64,000 nucleotides of DNA from Hysterangium stoloniferum (GCA_015178975.1 WHVD01000149.1:124001-188000); one strand, 5' to 3'; positions 1 through 13,420 are shown, counted from the stretch's first letter. Made by a program: numbers and translations. The notes: generated by a model not told the origin, from the letters alone.

Positions 1-1274
1 GCTAATGAAAGAGGACGCCTCAATCATATACCGAAAGAGGGAGCCACTGGGAGGATATTCTAGTGTTGGCATTTCAGCACTACATATACTTGGAGGAGTA
101 GGGAATCCCGATTGGGAAGAACCAATCAAAATTAGACTGGATACCGGAGCCAATTTGTCCCTCATGTCAGAGGAATTCTACCGAGAACTGAAGGATCAGC
201 CTAAGCTGAAGCAAGGACTTAAGCTGCAATTAATACAGCTTACCGGGAGTGCCTGAGTACTGGGTTATATTAACATTCCTGTCTACCTTAGGGACGATAA
301 AGGAACCCTGCTGCGATTTAATGTGGAAACCTATGTAGTACAAGGGATGACCGTACCTATTGTGAGGAGTATGCTTTTACCACAGTTTCATTGTGGTAAA
401 ACACTCCTTTTATTTCATTTATATTTTACATATTCTATTCATATTTTTCTATCTTTCATATTCTTCGAATATTGCATATTTCATTAGTTTGAAGCATTGT
501 GTATACTTGTGGGTGCACTCAGCACCAATTAGAACTGAGACACACTTTAACCCAAGAACCACCACTCGTAAGACATAAACTAGGTCTACTACGAGCGGTG
601 ATCAGGGTAACGTGTCAGCTACTACATAGGTAGCACTATCTGAACTATCCAACACTTCTGGCCTCGAACTGTAACAGTCGAGGCCTCCACTCGAACCATT
701 GCACTCGTTGACTCCTTCGTCATCTCGTGCTCCTTCTCTCACTTTCTCTTATATTGCACCGAATAGGTCAATATCCTTCCTTTCTACTCATTTCTTTGTA
801 TATAGAATGGTCAGAACTTCCACCACTCTTCACACCTATCCTCTTAGGAGAAGACTTCCATATCAACTATGAGATAGGAATGTTGCGAGACCAACCCCTG
901 GGATCAAGACTAATCCTCCCTGGGAGAGCAGGATTCATTCCTGCCAGCTCCTCCAACAAACCAGTCCTGTTGACCTTTTCAGTCAACAAGATCCCTCTGG
1001 AAGATGAACTAATCACACTGACTAATCTAAAGTCCAAACCTGACAAGGGCATGTGTGCTGAGAGAGTCGTGAGAGCCCTAGGAGATTGCATGATAGAGCC
1101 CAAGGCGGTTAGGTTAATACCCACCTTTACCGGGGACCTAGAGGACGGGGAATGGATTGTGGAGTGCATAGTTTTACAGAATAAAGATGGGACTATCCTC
1201 GCCACTCCCACGACCACTATCTCTAAAGAAAAGGGTGTGGTGCCACTAGCTAATCCAACCTTAACTCCTCAAAC
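1..1274 (+). mobile_element. Ty3/Gypsy chromovirus fragment (protease region), split by a solo LTR
   Basis: Plus-strand remnant of a Gypsy pol gene. It covers the retropepsin region with motif RLDTGANLSLMSEEFY near 140-185, and resumes at 840 with LGEDFHINYEIG and the downstream linker (GRAGFIP, PDKGMCAERV) to about 1274. The same order is seen in element B (31370-32140) and element X (53841-56153), so the family assignment is secure. The left end runs off the window; the right end stops at an LTR of another family. A solo family-A LTR interrupts it. It is a fossil with a few breaks. Confidence 0.9.
361..834 (+). repeat. Solo LTR, family A (474 bp), TSD CCTAT
   Basis: Begins TGTGAGGAGTATGC and ends CTCTTCACA. 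It is flanked by the 5-bp direct repeat CCTAT at 356-360 and 835-839, and the Gypsy coding sequence resumes straight after it, so this is a clean insertion later reduced to one LTR. Family A recurs at 11166, 40111, 51468, 61017, 61753 and 63420. Confidence 0.95.
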
Positions 1275-1913
1275 TGTGAAGAGTCGATAGATTCTGACTG
1301 CTCTATATACAAAGAATAGTGTTTATTCAACTACTATTAGAAAGTATTGACCATTCAGTACAATACTATAGATTACTAGACTGATAGTACTAGTATAGGG
1401 ACGCACTACATGTCACAAGAGCAACTGTACAGTTGCTTGTGATGACTAGAACAAGAGAATAGAAGAGTTGACCCTTACAGTACAACTTGTAGCTAGAAGT
1501 AAGAGAGATAATCAGCGAAAGACTGAATATCTAGGGTACAGAGATAGCAGTGCGAGTCGACTACAGTGTCGATGAGCGCAGAGTCTTGAGAGTGGAACTC
1601 GACCTTCGTGGTTCGAGTCCAAATACTATTAGTATGCAAGAAGACACTACCTTTATGGGTAGCTGAGATATTACCCTTGACACCTCTCACTATTCGACGT
1701 CTGAGTCGTTATGAGGTGGTGTCTGCTGGGTAAAAGTGTCTGTAGTTTGACGCCGAGAGTGCCCATAGATATACACAAGGCTTCGAACTAAGAAATAAGG
1801 GTATGCTCGAAAGATATAGAGAATTAAAGAAAATAAATAAAAACTAGATAATAAAGTACTATAATACGTCTATTATTCCACAGTCCAATCATGATATATG
1901 CATACCCTTCACA
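1275..1913 (-). repeat. LTR, family B, reverse orientation, no target duplication
   Basis: Reverse complement of the element B LTRs (27703-28343 and 38247-38887): it starts TGTGAAGAGTCGATAG and ends GCATACCCTTCACA. The five bases on each side (CAAAC and CACAT) do not match, and the two flanks belong to different Gypsy elements. It therefore looks like a recombination or deletion product rather than a simple solo LTR. Confidence 0.88.
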
Positions 1914-4139
<2,226 letters not shown>

Positions 4140-4144
4140 GATTG

Positions 4145-5093
4145 TAAATTTCTTCAAAAGGTTTTCTTGGAGATATTCTTGTAGCACTTGAAGTTCTGTC
4201 TCAGATAACGAATAGATCGGACCCATAGGTGGAGTAGTTCCTTCTTCTAATGGGATAGCGTGATCATAGCTTCGATGTTGAGGTAAAGCTTCAGCTTCTT
4301 TTTTGTCAAAAACGTCTGAGAAGTCAGAATATTCGGTCAGAACGTTCGGTATGTCGAATGAAGTCGAAGTCGTAGTTTTTGCACCAGAGGCCTTACAAGT
4401 CTTGAAAGATTCATCATGAATAAAAACCACAAAAGTTTGAGAGTCTTTTGCTTTCACAGCTTGTAAGAAAGTCTTCTGATTGACTATGTTGATATTCAGA
4501 TTGACAGTCTCAGATTTTGATTCTTCACAGATTTTCTCAAATGTCGATGAATGACTCGCCGAGGTTGAAGCATGCTTCTCTTCTGATAACGTTTCAATTG
4601 ATGGTTGAATCGGATTTGGATTTGTCAAAGGTGTCGAAGTAGGTTCGAATGATATATGGCCAGATCGCCAGTCAATCACAGGATTGTATTGCTTCAGCCA
4701 GTTGAGTCCTAATACCACTTGACAAGATGAGTCGAGATTGGTTAAAAAGAATTGTAATTCTTGAATCTGCCCGGATGGAAAATGAACTTGTAATGTAGTC
4801 ATATACATGATTTGTCCTGATGTCGGAGTTGATCCGTCGATTAATTTTAATGATAACAAATTTTTCAATTGATCAAAAGATAGATTATTTTGTCGTACAA
4901 ATGTTTTGTCCATAAAAAGATGACTAGATCCTGAATCAATTAATGCTTTCATTTTCGGAATTTTCTTCAATTTAAGTTCAATAATTAAAGAATCAGAAAT
5001 TGTTACCGCTCGTAATATTACACAGGAATCTTTTTTGGTGTGATCAAGTTTTCTTCGATACTCTTCACATGCCTGAAGAGTATCCCTTTTCAA
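4145..5093 (-). pseudogene. pol: T1 pol: retropepsin and linker to RT
   Basis: A 332-residue open stretch on the minus strand. Its first third holds a retropepsin with the catalytic-type motif ALIDSGSSHLFMDKTFV near 4890-4950 and the second flap-side block VVLGLNWLKQYNPVIDW near 4665-4715. The end reaches the start of RT (LPQHRSYDHAIPLEEG, 4250-4300). This is the usual arrangement of protease just upstream of RT in Ty3/Gypsy. The solo LTR at 3518-4139 separates it from the RT palm. Confidence 0.88.
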
Positions 5094-5099
5094 TTTTCT

Positions 5100-6290
5100 G
5101 ATTTAACATTTGATGTTTGATTTGACTGATCGGATTGAGCTGTTGAATCTTGAACTTCAACGATTCGTCCTTTTGCAATTTGATGAGTTTTTCTTTTCAG
5201 GCAGTCCCTCGCTGAATAGCCTTTTTCTCCACATAATATACATAACCCTTCTTTAAATCTTCTGTCTCGTTCAGCAGGAAGTAATCATCCATCAGGTCCT
5301 AAAATTGTCGAAGATGGTTTCGCTTGAGTTGAAGGCCTAAATGTTCTTGAAGTCGAAGTTATTGGTTTTGAAGTTGAAGGTGTTCATGATGTCGAAGGAT
5401 AAGTCGTAGGCATCGTCGATTGTCTTCTTTCAAATCTTCGTGGAGTCAAACTTGATTCTGTTTCATGTTTTCATTCATTTTCTCGCATCCAATAGTAACA
5501 ATCGAGTCGAAGGGCAGCTGTTTGCAATTTGGCAAAACTTTCAGGCTGAACTTGAAGCTTCACTATTTCATCCTTAATTCGATTTGGAAGTCCTTTATAA
5601 AATCGTTGTCATAAAGCGAATTCGTCTTATTGAGTTTGAGCAGCAAGACTTGTAAATTGAATCGAATACTTTGCAACATGATGATGAGTTTTCATTCGAA
5701 AATTATCAAGTTTTTCTTCAGCTTCTCCCTCTGCATCAATTTCGCCAAACTGAGCATATAATTCATCTAGAAAGTCGAGATAATCCACAAGGAAAGATGG
5801 CAGAGGAATCAGGGGATTTAATAGAAAAGGTTGCCACCACTCTTGAGCTGTTTTCCGGAAATACAAAGTTACCATCGTAATTTTCAATTGATCGGATTTG
5901 AATGATTTTGGTCGAGATCAAAAGACCATTTCACATTGAGTGATAAAATTCTTTAACATCGAAGGTTCTTCTGCAGTAAACTCTTCGGGCTTATTCACTG
6001 TGATTTCGGGCTCCTTCGAAGACATCTGGTCCTTCAATACTTTTCCGAGTGCATCTCCAAAATGTCGTAACATTGTTTCATCTTCAGACCTAACAGATTC
6101 GGGGGGTGGGGATTTGGGCAAAGGCATTAAAGGGGATTTGGATTCTTGAATTGGTAAGATCAGTTCTTCCCGAACTTCTTCGGGTTCTCGGATTGAGGAC
6201 ATCATAGCTCTTCGAGTTTTGGTCAAAGGAGAAACTGGAATTCACGATGGCCGAATAACTCTCAGTGAAGGAATGGGAGCCATGGATTGA
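5100..6290 (-). pseudogene. gag: T1 gag with capsid domain and zinc knuckle
   Basis: The minus strand reads a proline- and acid-rich N-terminal part (about 5920-6285, probable start codon near 6285), a Retrotrans_gag-like capsid block (FRKTAQEWWQPFLL near 5825-5870, then LYAQFGEIDAEGEAEEKL near 5710-5760), and a CCHC-type knuckle region near 5200-5260 ahead of the protease. Gag forms the virus-like particle in this family. The frame is interrupted several times. Confidence 0.82.
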
Positions 6291-6367
6291 AGTGCTGTAA
6301 AACTCGATGCTTTGGTAGTCTCGGATCGTGTCCTGGGCTTTATCAACAGTAGTCAGTCGAAATATAC

Positions 6368-6797
6368 TGTCACGAATTGATTATTCTTCAATACTGTCGA
6401 ATAATATTCTACTGATTGAATCAAAAGCCTCGTTCGACGAAGTATATATTCGCCCTGTCGATGAAGTAAGAGGCTATTACCAGTCGTGAGAACTCACAGA
6501 AGTATTTGTCGAAGAAGTTACGACAAGTTAGAATTACTAGTATCACTAATTTACAGATATTTCAACTGACTTCCCTTGCTCCTTTTGTAGCCCTTTTATG
6601 CTTTTCTTTGTATCGTTATGACTATTTACGAACTAATAATGAAATCATACATGATGTCAAAATGAGACATGTCAAAAAAGATTCGATGTTGTCGAATAAT
6701 GTTCGGGTTTGTCGAGTCAAATTCAATGCATTGAAGAGTTGTCAAAAGTTACCTTTGAATATTTGTGACAGTTTTGTGACTTGTGACAGTTGTGACA
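6368..6797 (-). repeat. Probable 5' LTR of T1 (430 bp)
   Basis: On the minus strand this block starts TGTCACAACTGTCACAAG and ends AATTCGTGACA, a TG...CA unit lying directly upstream of T1 gag. Only one copy is present, so the ends are inferred from the terminal bases. No TGG-type primer site follows; the next bases are GTATATTTCGAC, which resemble what follows the LTR of the element at 60528 (GTATATTCTGA). Confidence 0.55.
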
Positions 6798-7025
6798 CTT
6801 ACCCACGCAAACCTGGACCACTATCGTCTCTCTGACCACACTCTGCGGACCTCATGTTATGTTTGGACCCATTTACATTATTCCCTGTTGCCCTATGTCT
6901 CTCTTTGCTTTTACAGGTTCTGACATGCTTTCAAGTCCTTAAGCGGATTTTCCACAGACTTTGATTTGTTATGTTTTTCACACTTTACTTTTATGTTCAA
7001 AAAATTATGAAACTTTTATATTATT
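6798..7025. other. No gene recognised
   Basis: AT-rich stretch between the T1 LTR and the stop codon of the antisense gene. I see no coding similarity and no clear repeat end. It may be the internal 3' region of the Gypsy element that owns the LTR at 8194-9008. Confidence 0.4.
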
Positions 7026-7985
7026 TCAATCTACATTTATGGGGCTATGTTTCTGCCCAACCTCAGCCATCTCCTGAGGAAGCTCTGCTACCTCTGCAGG
7101 CACCCCATCCTCATCTGACCTGGTGTCCTCGGAACTCCTGGCTTGCGGCTCCTCATATATATATCCGCTGAACTCTGGTAGGAACTTCCAAAATTCCGAG
7201 TGGAGCCCACGGAGCTCATTCGCCACCACAACTTGGACCTTGTTGCTTTTTCTGAGCAACTCATTCTGGGCCTCGATGCCCTCAGCAATGCACCCCAATA
7301 CGTCGTCCAACCCAGACATCCCGTCTGTCCCGTTAACGTCCCATGCCCCGGATCCTGTGGGTTGCTCGTGGACGAGCGAGCACCTCGCCTTGAGGTGTGC
7401 ACATTGGTAGCATCCCGATCCCCACCCGGACTTTCAATTGCACTCTGTGTTCTGGTCATTGCAACCAGAACACCGCGGATCGTTCCACATTGGTAGACAG
7501 ACTGGTGCTGCCTTCCTTGCCTTCTGTTGATATGGTTAGTTTTCCCCAGATATCCCACAGACCGAGACTTACTTTCTGGGGGCTCTCCGGCTCCCCCTTG
7601 GACTCGGACTCCACCTCTGTCACTTTGTGCTGAAAAATACAAATCAGTAAAATTTGACAAGTTGAATATTGGGACTTACTTTGCCCGCGGCAACCATGGC
7701 CCTGTCTGCAGCCACCCGGGCTTTTTCCGTGGCCACCCATGCAGCCTCCTCCTCTTCCCTCTTCCTCTGCCTCTCTGCCTCTTCCTCTGCAGCCAAGGCT
7801 GCCTGGTATTCCCTGTCCAGGGCTTCCTCCACCTCCCTCGCCTCCTTTTCCACTTCTTCACATTGACGATGCTGTTCCTCTTGCTGCGCCAGTATTTGGG
7901 CCACACTGAGTGGCACCAGATATGGAGTGCCTGTGGAGGGCCCGGCGGTTGGCATAGGTCTTCTTGGCATTGGTATTGGTCCCAT
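7026..7985 (-). pseudogene. Three-exon coiled-coil and zinc-cluster-like protein gene, antisense to a Gypsy 3' region
   Basis: Exons on the minus strand are 7680-7985, 7573-7629 and 7026-7523. Introns are 7630-7679 (50 bp, GTAAGT...TTTTCAG) and 7524-7572 (49 bp, GTAAGT...CAACAG), both phase 0. The start is MGPIPMPRRPMPTAGPSTG. Residues about 30-100 form an E/K/A-rich coiled coil (EEEAERQRKREEEEAAW). Exon 3 begins with two CX2CX6C clusters about nine residues apart (the second is CYQCAHLKARC), the spacing of a fungal Zn2Cys6 cluster, followed by an acidic tail ending SPINVD. Length is about 286 residues, with about one break in the frame. The function is unknown. It lies antisense just upstream of a polypurine tract and LTR, so it may be cargo of that element rather than a host locus. 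Confidence 0.68.
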
Positions 7986-8193
7986 AATGATGAAGATGGG
8001 GTAATAAAGAAGAAAAAAATTTATTTTTTCAAATTTATATATAGGCTTGTCATGTCTGAACCTTACCTTCCAGATCACATGACTCTTTGACACATACGTG
8101 TAACCAACATGACTTTTGACACATGTGCGTAGCCAACAAGAACCTTATTGAGGTCTAGAGCCTCTTTGGGACTTCGGCATAAAGGGAGGGTAC
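7986..8193 (+). other. 3' internal end of a Gypsy element with polypurine tract
   Basis: The stretch ends AAAGGGAGGGTAC (8181-8193) directly against TGTTACG of the LTR, the expected plus-strand primer position. On the opposite strand the same 208 bp would be the upstream region of the antisense gene starting at 7985. Confidence 0.65.
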
Positions 8194-9008
8194 TGTTACG
8201 ACTGGAAGTCCCACCGGACTCCGGGCACTAACCTATACACACCCACACCCTATATGCACCCATTGTCAGTTCACCAGACTTCCCGCCGGACTCTGTACAT
8301 CAGACTTATCTACATTCAACTTCGTTACGTTGTGTTTCAGTCACCGGAAAACCCACCAGACTCCGTCCCTGCCTATGTCCGACTTCATCCCACGCATCAG
8401 TCACTGGACCCCACTTGTAAAACCCATCATCCCTCTAACAGAGCCCCGTTCCCATTTTAGTCAAATGACCTGTCATGATTCTCACTCCGCTCCCGCTCCA
8501 TTTCCCGTTATGATTTATGATTTGTCACAATTCGGACTCCACTCCATTCCCTCCCATTCCTAACACCAAATTTGGTGTTTACTATTCCCGTTTTATGTTT
8601 TGCTAGTTTCATTTCATCATGACTGGATTTGGTATGTCATTCACTCCACGGTCTATTTAAACTGGCAGATGTTGTACATACAATCCAGTCAGAAAATCAG
8701 CTTAGATTCCCCCCAGTAATCTAATACATTTTCTGCTCTAAACTCCTACTTGAATTACACCGCTCACACTAGTCAGAGCCCACAGGCTCCGGCACATCTA
8801 TCTCTCTTACCTATCTTGACTCACGACCTCCCGACCCACGACCTCCAACCTACGACCCCTCGACCCACCCAGACTCCCTGGGATTCCCGTCTGCCTGTCT
8901 GAAATTGGACAACACAATCTCGCAAGGGCGCAGCCTATAAGCTGAAGCCAAGTCCTACCGGACAATCTGTGGGTTTCTCCAGAAACCTACTGTGTATGTA
9001 CCCTAACA
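8194..9008 (+). repeat. LTR, family E (815 bp), probably a 3' LTR
   Basis: Runs from TGTTACGACTGGAAG to TACCCTAACA. It has a polypurine tract on its left and no matching 5-bp repeats (GGTAC and CCCTC), so it is better read as the 3' LTR of an element than as a solo LTR. Related, more decayed copies start at 12130 and 20408; they share the segment with AATCAGCTTAGATTC and the 'gctgaagccaagt' block. Confidence 0.78.
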
Positions 9009-10310
9009 CCCTCCTCAATGCTGATTAGCAACTGAGGGTGACACAATGCAAAGTCAGACTCGTCTTCCTGATCGTTCCTTACTACATTATGAGAATCCCA
9101 TTCTGACTGTCAGACCTTTTGAGTCACTCCGAAAGGTTCCATAGAATCGTATATGATGGAGAAGACCACCTTCTTAGCAGGTTTGTCCTTCCATAGATTT
9201 TCCTCAGTATTCTTGTCCAGAGAGGTCAAGGTGATAGCTGGCAAGTCGTCTCTAATAGGGCTCACGAAGGCCAGTACTCGAGGGAGTCTGGACAGTGGGT
9301 CCATGTTACTGTGAACTCTTCCTGCTCAGTGTAGAATCTCGAGACCTGGAAATGCAGCATATATTGCCCCCCATGTGGCTAGTCGATGATTAGTGTTCTC
9401 ATACGATCTAGCCCATTGCAGAGCTGCATGATCCGTAATGAGCAGGACATGTTCACCTTCAATGAATGGTTGGAAGTGGACTAGTCCCTCCTTTGCTGCT
9501 AATGCTTCCCATTCAGTAGTGGAATAGTTACGTTCAGCACTTTTCAGAGTGCAACTCCAATATACAATGACTCGTTCAACGGTAACTTCAGTCTCCTCGA
9601 AAGTGGGACCCCACGAGTCTGACCACTCAATCTCGGGCTGCTTGGTTTTATACCTATGAATGAAGGATGGCACATCCTGCACATGGTCGAAAGCCAACTT
9701 GGCTTGGGCATAGATTTTAGTATCCTTTAAGTCTCCTAAAGCCATCTTCTGGACTTGTTGGATACAACAGCCTAGGGTGAAATCCGAAGTGTCCGTATAC
9801 AGATGATAAGGCATCCCACTAGCTGGATGTCCCAGCACCGGTGCTGATCCTAGGGTGGCTTTAACATCCTCGTAGGCCCTGATGTGTTCAGCAGTCCACG
9901 TCCAGGGTGTTCCCTTTTTTAGAAGTGAGAATAAAGGGGACACCATCCATGAATAGAATGGTATATACGCTGAAAAGTAAAGGACCATCCCAAGGAACCG
10001 TTGCAGTTCAGAAACCTTAGTGGGTGGGGCCAGTTCCAATATGGCGCGAACTTTCTCTTGGTAGGTCGAGAAACCCAACCTGGATACCTTATGACCCAAC
10101 AACAAGATCGAATTATATCTGATAAAACATTTCTTGGGAGAGAGAGTGATGCCAGCTGAAGTGATAGTGCCGAGCACCTGATTTAGGTGGAGGAGATGAT
10201 CATCCCAATTCTTAGAGAATATTACTATATCGTTGATGTAAACAAGACAAAAAATCCATCGATAGGGTGCTAAAACCGTTTGCGTAACGTGCTGAAACGT
10301 GGAGGGGCTG
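9009..10310 (-). pseudogene. pol: Gypsy pol fragment: RT (C-terminal half), RNase H, start of integrase
   Basis: A minus-strand reading closely parallels element B pol (32990-34250): CLVYINDIVIFSKNWDDHL, then the RNase H segment LYTDTSDFTLGCCIQQ and TDHAALQWARSYENTNHR, then NVDPLSRLPRV. It is cut on the right by a family-C LTR and on the left by the family-E LTR. The element has no LTRs of its own here. About two breaks lie in this part. Confidence 0.9.
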
Positions 10311-10943
10311 TGTGAGAGGTATGGCAAAATACGCTCAGGAAATATAGTCTGGATGAGCCTATACTATATTTCCATTATTATTTCTTCTTTCTCTCTATTT
10401 TATTATACACTTATATTAGTTCGATGACCTATGTATGCGGTACATCAACTCTTGTGGGCACATACATGCCAGACTTATGTATTCTAGCACCCATAATTAG
10501 AACTCAGACACTTTTTACCCCGCAACCACGACTTACCCAGACACCCAATTAGTGTCCTGTAAGTTGTGATTGGGGTATTGTCTCAACCATCACAGATGGG
10601 CTTCAACTATCTACACAATCAGAGTTTCAAACTGTACCAGTCAAAACTCCATCTATATCTCAATCCGTGCAGACCACATCCATGCTACTCTATTATTCGA
10701 CTCTCGTTACTCTTTTCTACACTCAAGCAGTCATTCAGAATTGCACTTAACAGTCAATTCCCTTTATTCATTTTAGCTCTCTACTCTACTTTAGATAGCT
10801 ACTTCACTCAAATGTATTGAACTAAGTAGTCAATACTCGTTCAGTGTGTATTAGACTTAGACAGTCTATACATCTACGTGTCATACCTAAACGGTCGATA
10901 TTCTTCATATATAGAACAGTTAGAACTTCCACCACTCTTCACA
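10311..10943 (+). repeat. 5' LTR, family C (633 bp)
   Basis: Starts TGTGAGAGGTATGGC and ends CCACTCTTCACA. It is followed after one base by a primer-binding-like site TGGTGATCTGGGCCAGAC and then by a gag start, so it is a 5' LTR, not a solo one. The left flank is GGCTG. Confidence 0.92.
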
Positions 10944-11165
10944 GTGGTGATCTGGGCCAGACCGTACTTTCCCTATGAAGAAAAATCTATTAAAAAAGTA
11001 ACTAATTCCTTTACAAACGATGACTACGGGCAAGGAACAGGCTGCGAAATCTTCAGCGGGATCAAGCAGTTCGTTCCCACGATGAAAGCCCACTAGTCTC
11101 GAACCACCTGGAAATGTTACAATGAGAAAGCCCTCACTGACCTTCCCAAAACAAACTTCAGCCGG
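10944..11165 (+). pseudogene. gag: Primer-binding site and gag N-terminus of a family-C element
   Basis: The primer-site-like TGGTGATCTGGGCCAGAC is at 10945-10962. A gag start at 11020 reads MTTGKEQAAKSS, matching the MTTGKNQTPRSS start of element B (28421) and element X (59124). The remainder LEPPGNVTMRKPSLTFPKQ matches X residues 25-45. The element is cut off after about 150 bp of gag by a family-A LTR; the rest is not found. Confidence 0.85.
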
Positions 11166-11569
11166 TGTGAGGAGTATGCTTTTACCACAGTTTCATTATG
11201 GTAAAACACTCCTTTTATTTTATTTATATTTTACACATTTTATTCATATTTTTCTATTCTTTATATTCTTCGAATATTGCACCATTTCATTAGTTCGAAG
11301 CTTTGTGTATACTTGTGGGTGCACTTGGCACCAAATGAAACTCAGACACACTTTTACCCAAGCACCACCACTTGTAAGACATAAACTAGGTCTACAGCGA
11401 GTGGTGATCAGGGTAACGTGTCAGCTACCACATAGGTAGCATTATCTGAGCTATCTAACACTTCAGGCCTCGAACTATAGCAGTCAAGGCCTCCACTCAA
11501 ATCATCCATCTTCCCATTCTACTCATTTCTTCGTATATAGAACGGTCAGAACTTATACCACTCTTCACA
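11166..11569 (+). repeat. LTR, family A, internally shortened
   Basis: Begins TGTGAGGAGTATGC and ends ACCACTCTTCACA but is about 70 bp shorter than the 474-bp norm. Flanks are GCCGG and CCTGC, so there is no target duplication. To its right is the second half of a family-F LTR, which suggests recombination or deletion at this junction. Confidence 0.85.
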
Positions 11570-12035
11570 CCTGCACAATGCAAGTATTGGTTTGGGGTTC
11601 TGTCTCAATAACATCTGTGTTACCACACTTATATTTCAACTGTGAGCAAAGCTTTGTACTGAAACAGTCGAAGCTTACTTGCTGCTACTCAACTCGTCTT
11701 TATGGATAAAACTTAGTGCAATAGAATGCATCTCTCGAAGCTATTCCATTCCTTTCTCATAGTAGTGACACTACTCCTACTCTCTCTCTCACTCTATAAG
11801 TAATCCCTAATTGTACCTCTAAATTGATCCACATCCTGACTACTGTCAGTCCAATTGCATCTCAAGGTCAATCTCCATTCTTAAGTATTTCATCTCATTG
11901 ATTGCACCTTGAAGGTTGATCCCAATTCTATCATTAGAGTAGTACACTACTATTCTAATAAGTTGATCTCACTATCACACTCTTACAAGTCAATATTGCT
12001 TGCACATTGAGTGGTAATTTACTCCACTCTTCACA
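11570..12035 (+). repeat. 3' part of an LTR, family F
   Basis: Matches the 3' half of the family-F LTR at 23237-24646 read on its own strand: the CCTGCAC-GCAAGTA-TGGTT block at the start and TTTACTCCACTCTTCACA at the end. The 5' half is missing at the junction with the family-A LTR. Confidence 0.75.
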
Positions 12036-12129
12036 CATTGTCTCCACTACTCCTCACCTCATCATCCTGATCTCTTCATTCATCTTGCTCTTAGGACTTC
12101 ACACTATCAATACTTGAAGTCCCTACTCA

Positions 12130-12800
12130 TGTTAGGGTCCTACTCATTTGGCCCCCCACAACCTTGTTTTACCCTCCTCACCCTCTAGTGTCCCACTATT
12201 GGTATCCCCAACCATGGTGTCACTGCCTGCAGCACCCCAACACCTGGTTCACTATAGTTTTCCCTTTTCATCATCCTGTCCCATCCTGATGCTCTCCCAT
12301 CACCTGTTCTACATGTAAACATTATTTGCCACCTTATACCCCTTTGTATACTTTAGTTACACCATATTCACTTTTAGTTTGATCCTTGTTCCTTCCCAGT
12401 CTTTCCTTTGGCCTATCACTACTTCTCGCTTCCTGATTGGCCTTCCAATCATCTGTTATACTTTTGTATAAAGTTCCTACCATATATGCTACTATTCTTC
12501 AGTTCTAATATCAACTCAGATCACCCTCATTTAGTCTTCAGCCACCTTACTCCCTCTCTAATATCCTTGAAGGCATTGCTGGCAAGCCATGACTCTTTAC
12601 CCCACAACTCTTAGCATTTTGGCCCTTTAGTTGAGTGAGCTAAATGTTGTCTTGAGTTCTTATCATACTATCTGCTCTGTCTGAAATACCAGAGCACCTT
12701 AACAGTTCATATGAGGGCACAATACATACATAAGTTGAAGCCAAGCTCCACCTGTTTTATAGAGTTGGACCTCCTGACTAGTATGATCTCTATCATCAGC
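12130..12800 (+). repeat. Decayed LTR related to family E
   Basis: Starts TGTTAGGGTCCTACTC. Near 12720-12790 it carries a block (CATAAGTTGAAGCCAAGCTCC) similar to 8938-8960 in the family-E LTR. The right end is not clear; 12800 is an estimate. The 94 bp between 12035 and this start hold nothing I recognise. Confidence 0.5.
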
Positions 12801-12989
12801 CCTCTGACATAGAGCCCCCTTTTACCCCTTTGCTTAGATTTTAACAACTCATGAGTCTCACCTCCCTACTGAATTCTACTTCAACTTTCAACTCTATATT
12901 AACTCAACCTATGACTACTAGTACTCTGTACCTACTGTCCCAGATGCCACAATCAGGGAGACCAATGTCAGGATGCTTGATTGTGGGAG

Positions 12990-13420
12990 GATGTTTGGAG
13001 TGCCTGAATTAATACCTGTCATAATGGCAGAAGGCTGTGGTTGATACAAATGTCTCACAGAGTACTTTGAGTGAAGATCATAGAGCTGGATTCATCCCTT
13101 GTATAACAACTCTTCCAACTCAAAAACAATTGTGATTTGAATTGCATTGTCAGCAGTGTCCAGGTTGGCTCAGGGAATATGACTATCAATAAGTCAGAGG
13201 ACAACCTCTGAAATAGTGGGATTGGCATATGCACACTCATGTTTTCTCACATGTACAGTTTTATATTGATGCTTCAAGAGGAACAAATCAGGGAAGAATG
13301 AAAACCTTATTCCAAGACACAGCTATGACTGCTTATGTAGTGTTCAAGGACATTATTATTGACCCATAAGTAAGTATTCAGGCTCAGTTGTAAAGATAGA
13401 CTGCCTTATATGTGTCTTTT
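12990..13420 (+). pseudogene. Very decayed Gypsy protease-linker remnant
   Basis: A plus-strand reading near 13088-13150 (AGFIPCITTLPTQKQL) resembles the linker AGFIPASSSNKPVLLTF of the fragment at 1-1274. The rest is weak. It is heavily mutated, and the assignment is tentative. Confidence 0.35.

Noticed and set aside
867-1217. 116-codon minus-strand open frame
   Set aside because: It is the antisense of the Gypsy protease linker and has no motif of its own.
1600-1625. tRNA-like GGTTCGAGTCC box
   Set aside because: It lies in the family-B LTR and recurs in the other copies; no cloverleaf or A box can be placed around it.
8194-9008. Solo LTR interpretation of the family-E LTR
   Set aside because: Flanks do not match and a polypurine tract directly precedes it, which fits a 3' LTR better.
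10566-10820. Plus-strand open frames of 68-84 codons
   Set aside because: They lie wholly within a family-C LTR and recur in its other copies as non-coding LTR sequence.
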